DNA from: Methanobacteriaceae archaeon | Lineage (GTDB): Archaea > Methanobacteriota > Methanobacteria > Methanobacteriales > Methanobacteriaceae | Length of the DNA: 64,000 nt | Assembly: GCA_020854915.1 (NCBI GenBank) | Contig: JAHKLT010000026.1 | Span: 28,551 to 92,550, forward strand | Reading direction: 5' to 3' | Shown here: piece by piece, positions 48,076-56,869 of the stretch | Position numbering within the stretch: position 1 is the first letter of the stretch | How the letters are laid out: each line of letters starts with the position of its first letter | Translations under genes and position numbers: made by a program | Notes under the pieces: model-generated | Database searches by the model: none | Seen by the model: only the letters and a program-made list of their open reading frames with translations | What the model was told of the DNA's origin: nothing

Positions 48076-49140
48076 CTATGAATTTAATATTTTTTTATCA
48101 ATATCTTTAGCTAAATTCCATGATTTTTCAAAAATTTCTTTAATTTCAGAAATTTCAGAATTTTGATAAATAGCCCCATATTCCCCTTTTTCTTGAGTTA
48201 ACTCATCTGTCATTATTAAAGCAGAATTATCTGTAACTAAATTAGTAATATCTACTTTAGGCAATGTTTTAATATGGACTTTTTGACTTAAAAGAGAAGA
48301 TAATAATAAAACATAAGAAGTATTAGAAATATCAAATTCTTCAATTATAATCCTTGAATTTTTTGTTGGAACATATGATAAAAATCTATCATTTAAATTA
48401 TTTAAATTAGGGATTTCTAACATAATGTCATTTTTTGAATTAATAGCTAAATCTTCAAAAGCCTCTTTAGAAGCAACATTACCTTTATTTGAAACAATAA
48501 AACTCTTAAGGATCTTAGGTATTGGTAAAGATTCAGGATCATTAATATCAATTTCAATATTTCTTGATTTTAATCCCTCTTCAAAGCTATTTTCGATAGA
48601 TTGATCTTCTAAATCAAAATTCAAAGCTTTTTTAATATCATCAGTTTTATCAAGACTATTTTTAAAACCTACTTCTTCTTCAAAAAGATTATTGGATCTT
48701 TTCTTGGGTTTCCTAGTAACTAAGACAGGTTTTTCATAATTAGGTGTGAAAACTAATTTATTATCTTCAAAAGAAGGAGTTTCTTTATAATCTTTTACAT
48801 CCAATACACCATTAGATTCATTATCAAGAGATTCTATATTTTCATCATTAAATTTAGGATTTTTAATACTATTTTTTATTTTAGAATATTTTTTATTTTT
48901 AGGGTTTTTCAAAGTAGAATTTTCTCTTTGATAACTTTCTGTATTTTCATTGAAAATAGAATTATTTAACTGATTCAAGTCAACAAATTCATTTATTAAT
49001 AAAACTAAACCAAATATAGCCATAATAAACCCTAATACTAAAATAAAATCTATTAAATTAAAAACTATACTTTGATATATTACAAATATCCCAATGGATA
49101 TAATTATTATCCCAGAAACTATTTTAAATGTATTATTCAT
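48076..49140 (-). CDS. Membrane-anchored conserved hypothetical protein
   Basis: I do not recognise the family. From the ATG at 49140 (behind GGGTGG) it is 354 residues. Two hydrophobic helices lie at the N-terminus (about 5-48). A long low-complexity, Asn/Ser/Glu/Lys-rich linker follows (50-200). The C-terminal domain of about 150 residues begins SLPIPKILKSFIVSNKGNVA and contains KNSRIIIEEFDISNTSYVLL and SALIMTDELTQEKGEYGAIY. The C-terminal pattern (short hydrophobic strands, a TDELTQEKGEYG turn) may be a sensor-like domain. It diverges from the pilin-like pair. Confidence 0.7.
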   Translation of the reverse strand: MNNTFKIVSGIIIISIGIFVIYQSIVFNLIDFILVLGFIMAIFGLVLLINEFVDLNQLNNSIFNENTESYQRENSTLKNPKNKKYSKIKNSIKNPKFNDENIESLDNESNGVLDVKDYKETPSFEDNKLVFTPNYEKPVLVTRKPKKRSNNLFEEEVGFKNSLDKTDDIKKALNFDLEDQSIENSFEEGLKSRNIEIDINDPESLPIPKILKSFIVSNKGNVASKEAFEDLAINSKNDIMLEIPNLNNLNDRFLSYVPTKNSRIIIEEFDISNTSYVLLLSSLLSQKVHIKTLPKVDITNLVTDNSALIMTDELTQEKGEYGAIYQNSEISEIKEIFEKSWNLAKDIDKKILNS

Positions 49141-49152
49141 ATTTCCACCCAA

Positions 49153-49386
49153 TCTAAAATATGATTCAAATCAATAAATCTAATTAAAATCTATCTATCA
49201 AATAATATTATGATATAATTATATATAATTTATTAATGACTTTATTTATAAATTTAATGTTTTTTTTAACGATTTTGTACAATTTAAGAGAATATTTTTT
49301 AAATTAGAATAAATACATAATAATACTTTTTCACAGTTTAGTAATATTAATATGATAATAAAAATAACTATTAATTGGTGTTATAA
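49153..49386. promoter_or_regulatory. Divergent region between the membrane protein and pilin-like genes
   Basis: This 234-base AT-rich gap lies between outward-facing genes. It contains TATA-like TTTATAAATTTAATG near 49246-49260 and AATATGATAATAAAAATAAC near 49348-49366, either of which could serve the pilin-like pair. GGTGTT is its SD. No gene is seen. Confidence 0.45.
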
Positions 49387-49590
49387 ATGGATGAATTAAT
49401 AAAATTAAAAAATGAAAATTCCGGACAAGGAGCAGCAGAATATATATTATTATTTGGAGGAGTAATAGTGATTGCAATAGCAGCATTATATATTTATAAT
49501 GCTTATTTTAAAAACAGTAGTTCTGGTTTAAATGCAAGTAGTGATGTACAAAAAGTTAGAGATGTAATGAATTATAGTAAGATACCATGA
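49387..49590 (+). CDS. Class III signal peptide (pilin-like) protein 1
   Basis: This 67-residue protein has a class III archaeal prepilin signal. After a short charged N-terminus comes [14 protein letters not shown], matching the Q-x-x-x-E-x-x-x-L rule, and then a hydrophobic helix (about 18-40) and a short polar tail. Such proteins are cut by the EppA peptidase and assembled into pili or surface threads. GGTGTT precedes the ATG. Its TGA overlaps the start of the next gene. The mature protein would be only about 55 residues, so it could be a minor pilin. Confidence 0.85.
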   Translation: MDELIKLKNENSGQGAAEYILLFGGVIVIAIAALYIYNAYFKNSSSGLNASSDVQKVRDVMNYSKIP

Positions 49591-49766
49591 AAATAATAAA
49601 AGAACGTTCTGGTCAAAGTAGTGCAGAGTTTATTTTATTAATTGGTGGAGTAATTGTAATTGTTTTATTAATAGGAACTTATATTTCTGATATTAATAAA
49701 TCAATTAGTAATGAATTAAAAAAGTTATTAGAAACACAAAAAGAATATTTATTAAATAAAGTTTAA
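49587..49766 (+). CDS. Class III signal peptide (pilin-like) protein 2
   Basis: This 59-residue gene overlaps the previous stop by four bases (ATGA). It has [14 protein letters not shown] as its class III signal, the hydrophobic [13 protein letters not shown], and a charged tail ending [11 protein letters not shown]. It is a near-copy in layout of the first gene but differs in sequence, so the pair is not a recent duplication. The overlap implies coupled translation and a fixed ratio. A terminator-like hairpin follows. Confidence 0.88.
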   Translation: MKIIKERSGQSSAEFILLIGGVIVIVLLIGTYISDINKSISNELKKLLETQKEYLLNKV

Positions 49767-49768
49767 TA

Positions 49769-49786
49769 GATAGGGGTTTCCCTATC
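49769..49786. terminator. Stem-loop between convergent genes
   Basis: GATAGGG and CCCTATC pair perfectly around the four bases GTTT. The hairpin sits directly behind the pilin-like stop (49766) and ends two bases before the polyferredoxin stop on the other strand, so it can serve both directions. Its G+C content is far above the surroundings. Confidence 0.6.
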
Positions 49787-49788
49787 AA

Positions 49789-50787
49789 TTATTTACTTAT
49801 AATTTTTCCTAAAACATTTTTCCAAGATTGAGATTTAATATTATCAAGATTCATAGAAGTTCTAGTAACAGAAATAATTTTCACAGGACAGATCTTTTCA
49901 CAAGCACCACATAAAATACAGAATTCTTCATCAATAGAAGCTTTTCCATCAACCATAGAAATTGCATTACATGGACACACATCAACACAAGCTTGACAAG
50001 ATTCCCCTTTACACTCTTTTTCAGACTCATCAATAATTATTGTGCCTTTAAATGGTTTAATTGTTTTTGGAGCATCAGTTGGGCAAACATTTTCACACCA
50101 ACTACAATTTACACAAAGATCATCATTTAAAAGAATCTCACCATCAACATTAACAGTAGGGATAAATTCACTTTCCATACAAGTAGCACAAATAATTTGA
50201 ATAGCATCTTCTGGACAAACTTTCTGACAAATCTTACAATACATACATTTAGTATCATCAATTTCTATTGCACTAGCAGTATATTCATCATTTTCTTCAG
50301 CTTTAATAGTAATTGCACCAGAAGGACACATATCTTCACAAAAATGACAGCTAATACATTTATCAACAAATGTTCTTGTTTCTCCTCGAACTAATTCTTT
50401 TAATTCAGGTAAATTTCTTTTCATATTAATTGCATCTTGAGGACATGATATTTCACATTTACCACAATATATACAATCATCTTCATTAATATTTGTACCA
50501 CAATCCCATTTAGGATAATTATCTATATTTCTAATATTTTCCCCATTTATTTCGAAATCTAAAGCATCAAAAGGACATGAAGACGCACATAATCCACATA
50601 AAACACATTTATCCCCATTAATCTTAATTAAATCTTTTTCTAATAATCCTCGCGCAACAGGTAAAACAGGACCTAATTTTAAAGCAGAAGTTGGACAAAT
50701 ATCTGTACAAATCCCACAACCAACACATTTTTCATTATTATGAGTCAATTCTCTTTTTTCATTTCCATCTCTTAGAACAGAAGCCAT
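49789..50787 (-). CDS. Polyferredoxin with eight [4Fe-4S] motifs (FwdF-like)
   Basis: This 332-residue protein has eight cluster motifs in a row: CVGCGICTDICP, CVLCGLCASSCP, CIYCGKCEISCP, CISCHFCEDMCP, CMYCKICQKVCP, CVNCSWCENVCP, a longer-spaced CKGESCQACVDVCP, and CILCGACEKICP. Eight motifs and this length fit FwdF, the polyferredoxin of tungsten formylmethanofuran dehydrogenase. An extra ICATC pair follows motif five. GTGAT precedes the ATG. It stands alone, without other fwd genes, so it could instead serve another hydrogenase or dehydrogenase. Confidence 0.85.
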   Translation of the reverse strand: MASVLRDGNEKRELTHNNEKCVGCGICTDICPTSALKLGPVLPVARGLLEKDLIKINGDKCVLCGLCASSCPFDALDFEINGENIRNIDNYPKWDCGTNINEDDCIYCGKCEISCPQDAINMKRNLPELKELVRGETRTFVDKCISCHFCEDMCPSGAITIKAEENDEYTASAIEIDDTKCMYCKICQKVCPEDAIQIICATCMESEFIPTVNVDGEILLNDDLCVNCSWCENVCPTDAPKTIKPFKGTIIIDESEKECKGESCQACVDVCPCNAISMVDGKASIDEEFCILCGACEKICPVKIISVTRTSMNLDNIKSQSWKNVLGKIISK

Positions 50788-50917
50788 TAAATCACTTTCC
50801 TCTTATAATAAGACATATAAAATAATATTTAATATAATATATTCATATGCCAAAATATTCATCTCATTTATTATTTATTACGAAATGAATATATAAACAT
50901 AACGATTTAGCAATGAA

Positions 50918-51385
50918 TTAATCACTATTAATAATATGACCTTTTTTATTTATTTCACCTTTACGAATACGAGTCGATGAAATAGGTGTGCCATCATCAG
51001 CTAAAACAAAACTAACAACAATTATATCTAATTGATGCATGTTTTTTTTATTTCGTATTTCATTAATTTTTATAGCTGTTGGTTCTGTTTCTTTACTAAC
51101 AACAATAGCTTCAAAATCTTCTTCATGAATTGTTGTTCCATATGGATCATCTAATCGCATAACATGGAATTTATTTTCTTTGTTTTTAAAAAAAGTTTTT
51201 AAGTTAGATATTCTTTCTTTACACGGATCTATATCTCCTTTTAATCCTCCAAAATCATCAGAAGTTACACCAATTTCAATTTGTTCTCCTAATTCAAAAG
51301 CAGTGTCTAATAATTTTTTATGACCTTCGTGAAATTTATCAAAAGTCCCTCCTACAGCTAATTTTTTATATTTAGTATTATTCAT
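50918..51385 (-). CDS. coaD: Phosphopantetheine adenylyltransferase, archaeal type
   Basis: PPAT makes dephospho-CoA from phosphopantetheine and ATP. The 155-residue protein is a nucleotidyltransferase with AVGGTFDKFHEGHKKLL (the TFDxxHxGH motif), GVTSDDF, DPYGTTI, EAIVVSKET and the C-terminal SSTRIRKGEI. This is the eukaryotic/archaeal-like family, not bacterial CoaD. The SD is weak. An AT-rich gap separates it from the polyferredoxin gene downstream. Confidence 0.92.
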   Translation of the reverse strand: MNNTKYKKLAVGGTFDKFHEGHKKLLDTAFELGEQIEIGVTSDDFGGLKGDIDPCKERISNLKTFFKNKENKFHVMRLDDPYGTTIHEEDFEAIVVSKETEPTAIKINEIRNKKNMHQLDIIVVSFVLADDGTPISSTRIRKGEINKKGHIINSD

Positions 51386-51500
51386 GTTTTAAATCCAAAA
51401 GTAGATAATAAATAATTATTTGAAATTATATTTATCATTAATATTATAAAAAATTAGTTGTAATAAAACAAAAAAAAGAAAAAAAGAAAGAATTAATTAA

Positions 51501-54500
51501 TTAGAAACTAATAGACACATATTTTCCTTTTAAAGAGTAGTTATAATTATTCCAATTAACTACACTACCTAAGGAATTTCTTTGACTAGAAGAATCTGCA
51601 ACAACCCAAGTATCACCGATTAATATTTGTGCCCAAACATGCCCAGTAGAAAATGTTGAAAATCTACAATTTCCATGAACATATCTTGCAGGAAGTCCAG
51701 CTGCTCTTGCAAGTGCAATAACTAAATGACTTCCATCAACACAATTACCATATCCTCTGTTTAATGTCCCAACTGCACCAAATTTAGTATCATAATAGAA
51801 TGAATATGCAATTTGATCTCTTGCAAAATTGAATATTGCTGTTGCTTTAGCTAGATCATTAGTTAATCCTGCAGTTAGTTCAGCTGCTTTAGCTTGAATA
51901 GCTGGATCATTAACTTGACAATTAGTAGTAGCTTGCAAATATGGACTTAAATCTGAAATAGTATTAACATCATTTAAAGGGCTACTTGGAACTGTAACTT
52001 CTAATGATTTAATTGAAACATATGCTGGTAAAACAGAATTTTCCCCATAGAAAGAAACAATTCTAGCAAAAGCATATACTAAACCATCAAAGCTTATTTG
52101 ACCTAAGGCAGAATCCATGAATCCTGGAGCTTGTTTATTTGAAGACATTAAATTTATAATATTTAATGCTAAAGATAAATAATCTGCTGTATATAAATCA
52201 CCTAAATTAGAAGCTTTATTATAATCAGCAGGGCCACTAACAACTAATGAATTAATTTCACCGAAATTACCTTCATTAATATTTTTAGTAGTCACAGAAA
52301 GTAAATATAAAAATTCACCAATAGAATAAGAGTTTCCATTTATAGTGACAGAAGAAGGTAATTCTTGGTTATTTATAATATAATTTTTAACATCAGTTGC
52401 AGTAGCAATAATACTATTAAAATCTATTGGGTTTAATATTTTAACAGTAGTTTGCCCATTGTTTTCAGGATATTTTGAACTATTAATTAATGAATAAACA
52501 ATAAGATATTCTCCAGGGTTTAAATTCAAATTAATAGATGCTATACCTTGGTTATTTGTTTTTCTAATGTAATCTACATTATTTACATTAAATTTAATGG
52601 TCTCATTTGAAATAGGATTCCCATAAGCATCAGTTAATAAAGCATTAAAACTTTCTCCAGCTTTAAAAGAATCTGGATAACTAGTGAAAATAGTTCCATT
52701 TACTAATAAAGTGTTTTGACCCTGTTTAGCAGTGAAAACAAGATCATCGGCTAAATTATAATTTACTGTATAATAACCTACATTCAAAGATATTTTTAAA
52801 GATGCTATACCTAATGCATTGGTTGTTCTAGTATAACTAACACCATTTATTGTGAAAACAATATTTTTATTAGCAATAGGATTACCATTCTTTGTCAATA
52901 AAACATCAAATGTTGAGTCATCCTCAGGTAACATAACAAGATTATGTCCTTTTAAATTTAAAGTTTGTTTTTTAATGGTTATATTATTATTACCCTTATT
53001 ATAATCAAAACTATTCGGACTTGAATAGGAATAAGCTATTTCATATGTACCTGGGTATAAACTTATAAGAATACTTGCAATACCACTTTGATTAGTATTT
53101 CTATTATAAATTACATTATTTATTACAAAAGAAATAGTTTTATTTATTAAAGGATTTCCATTTAAATCTAATAATTTAACATTGAAATGAGACCCATCAT
53201 CATAAACCATTTCCATATTATTTCCTGTTAAACTAGAAGTACTATTAATAATTTTAATAATATTTTCTCCTTTAACAGAAGAATAACCTGAATCACCATC
53301 AAATCCATAGTTAATTGAATATTCTCCAACAGGTAAGTCTAATAATAGTGATGCAACACCTTTTTTATCAGTACTTACATAATATTTGTTATTATTTAAT
53401 TGGAAATAAACTGGTAAATCAACAATAGGATTCCCGTTATTATCTTTAAAAATGATACTATAATTATTAGCTGATTGATATACTACAGTTAAATCTGATG
53501 CATCAATAACAGTTTCTACCATCAAAACAGTGACTTTGTTAGACATCATGAGTTTATCAATAGGATGCATAACAGTCAATATATATTCACCAGGGAATAG
53601 ATTAATAGATAACTTTACAATACCGTTTCCATCTGTAGTTCTAGTATAAAAAACACCATTAATATTCATAGTAACATCAGTATTAACTAAACGATTACCA
53701 TTATTATCTACTATAGTAGCATAATAATGAGTACCATTCCTATAATGTTTAACAATATTTTTTCCTTCAACAGTAGGTAAAACACTCACCTTATTTGACA
53801 TTGTTAAACCTGTAATAGGATGAATAACAGTTAAGATATATTCATTCGGAAATAAATTTATAGATAATTTTACAACACCGTTCCCATCTGTAGTTCTAGT
53901 ATAAAAAACACCATTAATATTCATAGTTACATTAGTATTAGCTAAAGGATTACCATTACCATCGTAAATAGTAGCATAATAATAAGTATCATTTAAGTAA
54001 TATTTAGTGATGTTTTTACCACTAATAGTTGATAGAACAGATATTAAATTGTTAACAGTGAAAGAAGAGTATTCTTCATCACCATCAAATGAAGCAGATA
54101 TAGTATAGCTACCAGGAATTAAATTGATATTCATTTTTGCAATTCCATTCTCATCAGTAACTCTATTATAAATTCCTCCATTGACTTTGAAATAAACTGT
54201 TTTATTAACTAACGGATTATTATTACTATCTTTAAGTTCAATTACATATGGAGTATCATTTTTATAATACTTAGTAATATCTTTTGAATCAATAGTTGTA
54301 TTTTTTTTATCTGAATTTACTGAGTTGTAAATTTCAAGACTAATCTCCTCATTATAATCAACATTATTATCTATTTCATCTGAATCTAGTGAATTATAAC
54401 TTTCAGGATTAATCTTTTCATTAAATTTAACATTGTTTAAATCAATTACTGGAAATTGATTTTGATCTTCTGAAAAAACATTAATTTCTTTATTATTATT

Positions 54501-54779
54501 ATTTATTGAATATTTACTATCCTCATTGTTCCCAGAATAATCAATATTGGATATAGAATTTTGATTATCTTCATTAATATTTTCTGAGTCAGTTATAGGG
54601 ATAGAATCATTGTTGGGGACTTCAAAATTCTCATAAGATGATAATTCAATACCATCTTGGGAGAAATTTTCATTTTCCCCATTATAATCATTAGTTAAGT
54701 CATCAGCATAACATGCACTTACTGAAATAAAAAATAAGCATATTATACTTATAAATAATGTTTTTTTTACAATCGAAAT
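51501..54779 (-). CDS. Secreted adhesin-like protein with Ig-like repeats, pseudomurein-binding repeats and transglutaminase-type peptidase
   Basis: This is a 1092-residue protein if it starts at ATT 54779. Order: signal peptide (1-25, KKTLFISIICLFFISVSACYA in part), an acidic Asn/Ser-rich linker (26-170), seven Ig-like repeats of about 85 residues (170-785), two pseudomurein-binding-type repeats (about 790-825, 890-926), and a transglutaminase-fold domain with Cys1013 (YGNCVDG), His1047 (GHVWAQI) and Asp1062. Such domains in PeiW/PeiP cut pseudomurein peptides. No ATG, GTG or TTG lies in frame between the upstream TGA and the signal peptide. ATT follows GAGGTGG at good spacing. A later ATG (54134) would lose the export signal. 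Repeats two and three are nearly identical. Confidence 0.88.
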   Translation of the reverse strand: MSIVKKTLFISIICLFFISVSACYADDLTNDYNGENENFSQDGIELSSYENFEVPNNDSIPITDSENINEDNQNSISNIDYSGNNEDSKYSINNNNKEINVFSEDQNQFPVIDLNNVKFNEKINPESYNSLDSDEIDNNVDYNEEISLEIYNSVNSDKKNTTIDSKDITKYYKNDTPYVIELKDSNNNPLVNKTVYFKVNGGIYNRVTDENGIAKMNINLIPGSYTISASFDGDEEYSSFTVNNLISVLSTISGKNITKYYLNDTYYYATIYDGNGNPLANTNVTMNINGVFYTRTTDGNGVVKLSINLFPNEYILTVIHPITGLTMSNKVSVLPTVEGKNIVKHYRNGTHYYATIVDNNGNRLVNTDVTMNINGVFYTRTTDGNGIVKLSINLFPGEYILTVMHPIDKLMMSNKVTVLMVETVIDASDLTVVYQSANNYSIIFKDNNGNPIVDLPVYFQLNNNKYYVSTDKKGVASLLLDLPVGEYSINYGFDGDSGYSSVKGENIIKIINSTSSLTGNNMEMVYDDGSHFNVKLLDLNGNPLINKTISFVINNVIYNRNTNQSGIASILISLYPGTYEIAYSYSSPNSFDYNKGNNNITIKKQTLNLKGHNLVMLPEDDSTFDVLLTKNGNPIANKNIVFTINGVSYTRTTNALGIASLKISLNVGYYTVNYNLADDLVFTAKQGQNTLLVNGTIFTSYPDSFKAGESFNALLTDAYGNPISNETIKFNVNNVDYIRKTNNQGIASINLNLNPGEYLIVYSLINSSKYPENNGQTTVKILNPIDFNSIIATATDVKNYIINNQELPSSVTINGNSYSIGEFLYLLSVTTKNINEGNFGEINSLVVSGPADYNKASNLGDLYTADYLSLALNIINLMSSNKQAPGFMDSALGQISFDGLVYAFARIVSFYGENSVLPAYVSIKSLEVTVPSSPLNDVNTISDLSPYLQATTNCQVNDPAIQAKAAELTAGLTNDLAKATAIFNFARDQIAYSFYYDTKFGAVGTLNRGYGNCVDGSHLVIALARAAGLPARYVHGNCRFSTFSTGHVWAQILIGDTWVVADSSSQRNSLGSVVNWNNYNYSLKGKYVSISF

Positions 54780-55296
54780 TTTTCCACCTCTTGCTCATTA
54801 CAAATTCAAAAATAATGTTTTCATAATGAGTAAAAGTATTTTCAATTTAATCTTATATAAATATTTTCCATTGTTTAAAAATAATAAAACAGATTTAAAT
54901 CAATTAATTTTACTAAAATAGACTAAAATCCAATAGAAAAAGATATAATATTAATAAATATATTGAAAAAAAGCATAAAAAGAAGTTAAGTCTTAGAAAG
55001 ATTTTAAAAATATATGAAGTTAATAAAATGATATTATCTATATTATTATTTAGTAATAACACTAAAACCTAGTTACATTCTCCTAAAATATTATTTAAAA
55101 TATTTATTGTATGGATTTAAAAAATTAAATCATAATAAAATAAACGATATCAAAATAAACGATTGATCATTATTTTAATAAAAAAATAAAAAAAATAAAA
55201 AAAATGCCTTTTTTTAAAAATTAATTTAAAAATGAAACAAATACATCTTTAAAGTAAATATATTTATAAAATTTAATAAGAAATATTAAACATAAA
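54780..55296. promoter_or_regulatory. Divergent 517-base intergenic region
   Basis: No gene is seen between the adhesin-like gene (minus) and the radical SAM gene (plus). Near 54853-54862 a TATA-like TTTATATAAG (minus strand) would give an adhesin leader of about 50 bases with the SD GAGGTGG. Near 55257-55270, ATATTTATAAAAT would place the radical SAM transcript start close to its ATG. Between them is AT-rich sequence with A-runs (55180-55210). No repeats or RNA structures stand out. Confidence 0.5.
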
Positions 55297-56853
55297 ATGA
55301 TTTTTGAAAAAAATATTATTAAAAAAAATCCATTAATAGCTGATATTAGAATAGGATTACTTTACCCCAATATATATAAAACTGCTATGTCATCACTTGG
55401 ATTCCAATTAATTTATAATTTTATTAATGAAAGAAATGATTCATGGTGTGAGAGGATAATTTATCCATATAGTCGTAGTATAGAATCAAATAGCCCTATA
55501 AAAGATTTTAACATAATCAGTTTTTCCCTACAATACGAAGAAGATTATTTTAATGTTCTTAAAATGATGAAAGAAGGAAATATTCCTTTAAAAAGAGATC
55601 AAAGAAAAAGTACCCATCCCTTAATTATTGCAGGAGGTCCATGTGCAAGTTCTAATCCATTACCTCTTTCGGAATATGTTGATTTATTTATGATAGGTGA
55701 TGGAGAAGTTATAATGAATAAATTTTTAGATTTATATAAAACATTAGATAATCCTAAAGAAGACATAAATGAATTTTCAAAAATAGATGGGATTTATGTT
55801 TCAAAACTTAATAATTATACAAAAATTGCTAGAGTTAATAATTTAAATAAATCATATCATAATATTTATCCTTTTATTGTAGAAACTAAAAATGAAGATT
55901 TTGAACCTGTTTTTAATAATACAATATTATTGAATGTTTCAAGAGGATGTACTAGAGGATGTAGATTTTGTATGTCTACTTATCTTTATAGGCCTATAAT
56001 AGAAACAAGTGTTGAAAAATTAATTGAAATAGCTGAAAGTTCTAGAAAAAATAGTGGAATTAACAAAATAACTTTAATTGGTGCTGCAGTTGGAGATTAT
56101 TCAAAAATAGATGAATTATTAAAGGAATTAAAAAAAAGGAAATTTGAAGTATCCTCTCCTTCTTTTAGATTAGAATCATTAAATAAAAAAACACTTAAAA
56201 ATTTAAAAGACAGTGGCCTTAAGACTTTAACAATAGCTCCTGAATCAATTTACAGTCTAAGAAAATCTATAAATAAAGATATAAGTAATGAGTTTATTGA
56301 AGAAGTTATTAAAAATGCAATGAATTTAGGTTTAAAAATAAAACTCTATTTTTTAATAGGATTACCTAATGAAACAAAAAAAGATATTGAAGAACTTTCA
56401 AATTATATTAAATATTTAAATAAAATAGGTGGAAAAAATTCTATGTCTTTTAGTATTAACCCAACAATTCCAAAACCTCATACTCCATTACAATGGGATA
56501 TATATAATATAAAAGATATAAAATCAAAAATTAAAATTCTTAAATCAAATACTAAAAATATTAATATTAAATTTGCTAGTGGAAAAATGGGATTAATACA
56601 ATATGTTTTATCTTGTGGGGGAAAAGAAATAGGTGAATTATTAGAGAAGTCTCTAAGTGAAAAGATTTCAATAAAAGAATGGGAGAATAATATACCTAGT
56701 TATAATTATAATACTTCCCTACCATGGGATAAAATAGATATTGGCTTAAATAAAAATTTTTTAAAATTAGAACGTGAAAAAATTGATTTGGGTGAAGTTA
56801 CGCCTTGGTGTGTTACAAATAAATGTTATGAATGTGGATCTTGTATAAAATAA
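55297..56853 (+). CDS. Radical SAM protein with N-terminal B12-binding-like domain
   Basis: This 518-residue protein has an N-terminal Rossmann-type domain (10-180, with LIIAGGPCASSNPLPLSEYV and DLFMIGDGE). The radical SAM core follows from about 205, carrying the cluster motif SRGCTRGCRFCMS (CxxxCxxC). Later come SPSFRLESL, LTIAPESIYSLRKSINKDIS and LYFLIGLPNETKKDIEEL. A C-terminal CVTNKCYECGSC gives extra cysteines, perhaps an auxiliary cluster. It resembles the TIGR03960-like/YgiQ-type archaeal enzymes of unknown substrate. It leads a three-gene unit with the aminotransferase and CDF transporter. Confidence 0.87.
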   Translation: MIFEKNIIKKNPLIADIRIGLLYPNIYKTAMSSLGFQLIYNFINERNDSWCERIIYPYSRSIESNSPIKDFNIISFSLQYEEDYFNVLKMMKEGNIPLKRDQRKSTHPLIIAGGPCASSNPLPLSEYVDLFMIGDGEVIMNKFLDLYKTLDNPKEDINEFSKIDGIYVSKLNNYTKIARVNNLNKSYHNIYPFIVETKNEDFEPVFNNTILLNVSRGCTRGCRFCMSTYLYRPIIETSVEKLIEIAESSRKNSGINKITLIGAAVGDYSKIDELLKELKKRKFEVSSPSFRLESLNKKTLKNLKDSGLKTLTIAPESIYSLRKSINKDISNEFIEEVIKNAMNLGLKIKLYFLIGLPNETKKDIEELSNYIKYLNKIGGKNSMSFSINPTIPKPHTPLQWDIYNIKDIKSKIKILKSNTKNINIKFASGKMGLIQYVLSCGGKEIGELLEKSLSEKISIKEWENNIPSYNYNTSLPWDKIDIGLNKNFLKLEREKIDLGEVTPWCVTNKCYECGSCIK

Positions 56854-56869
56854 AAAGTTTGTGTAAATT

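Noticed and set aside
49387..49766. The two pilin-like genes as a recent duplication
   Set aside because: They share only the signal-peptide pattern; the tails and codons differ, so an old pair is more likely.
51501..54134. Shorter adhesin-like gene starting at the ATG at 54134
   Set aside because: It would begin inside the first Ig-like repeat and lose the signal peptide, while the upstream frame is open and meaningful for 215 more codons.
55170..55225. A- and T-runs that look like a terminator
   Set aside because: No stem precedes them and the genes on both sides point away, so there is nothing to terminate here.
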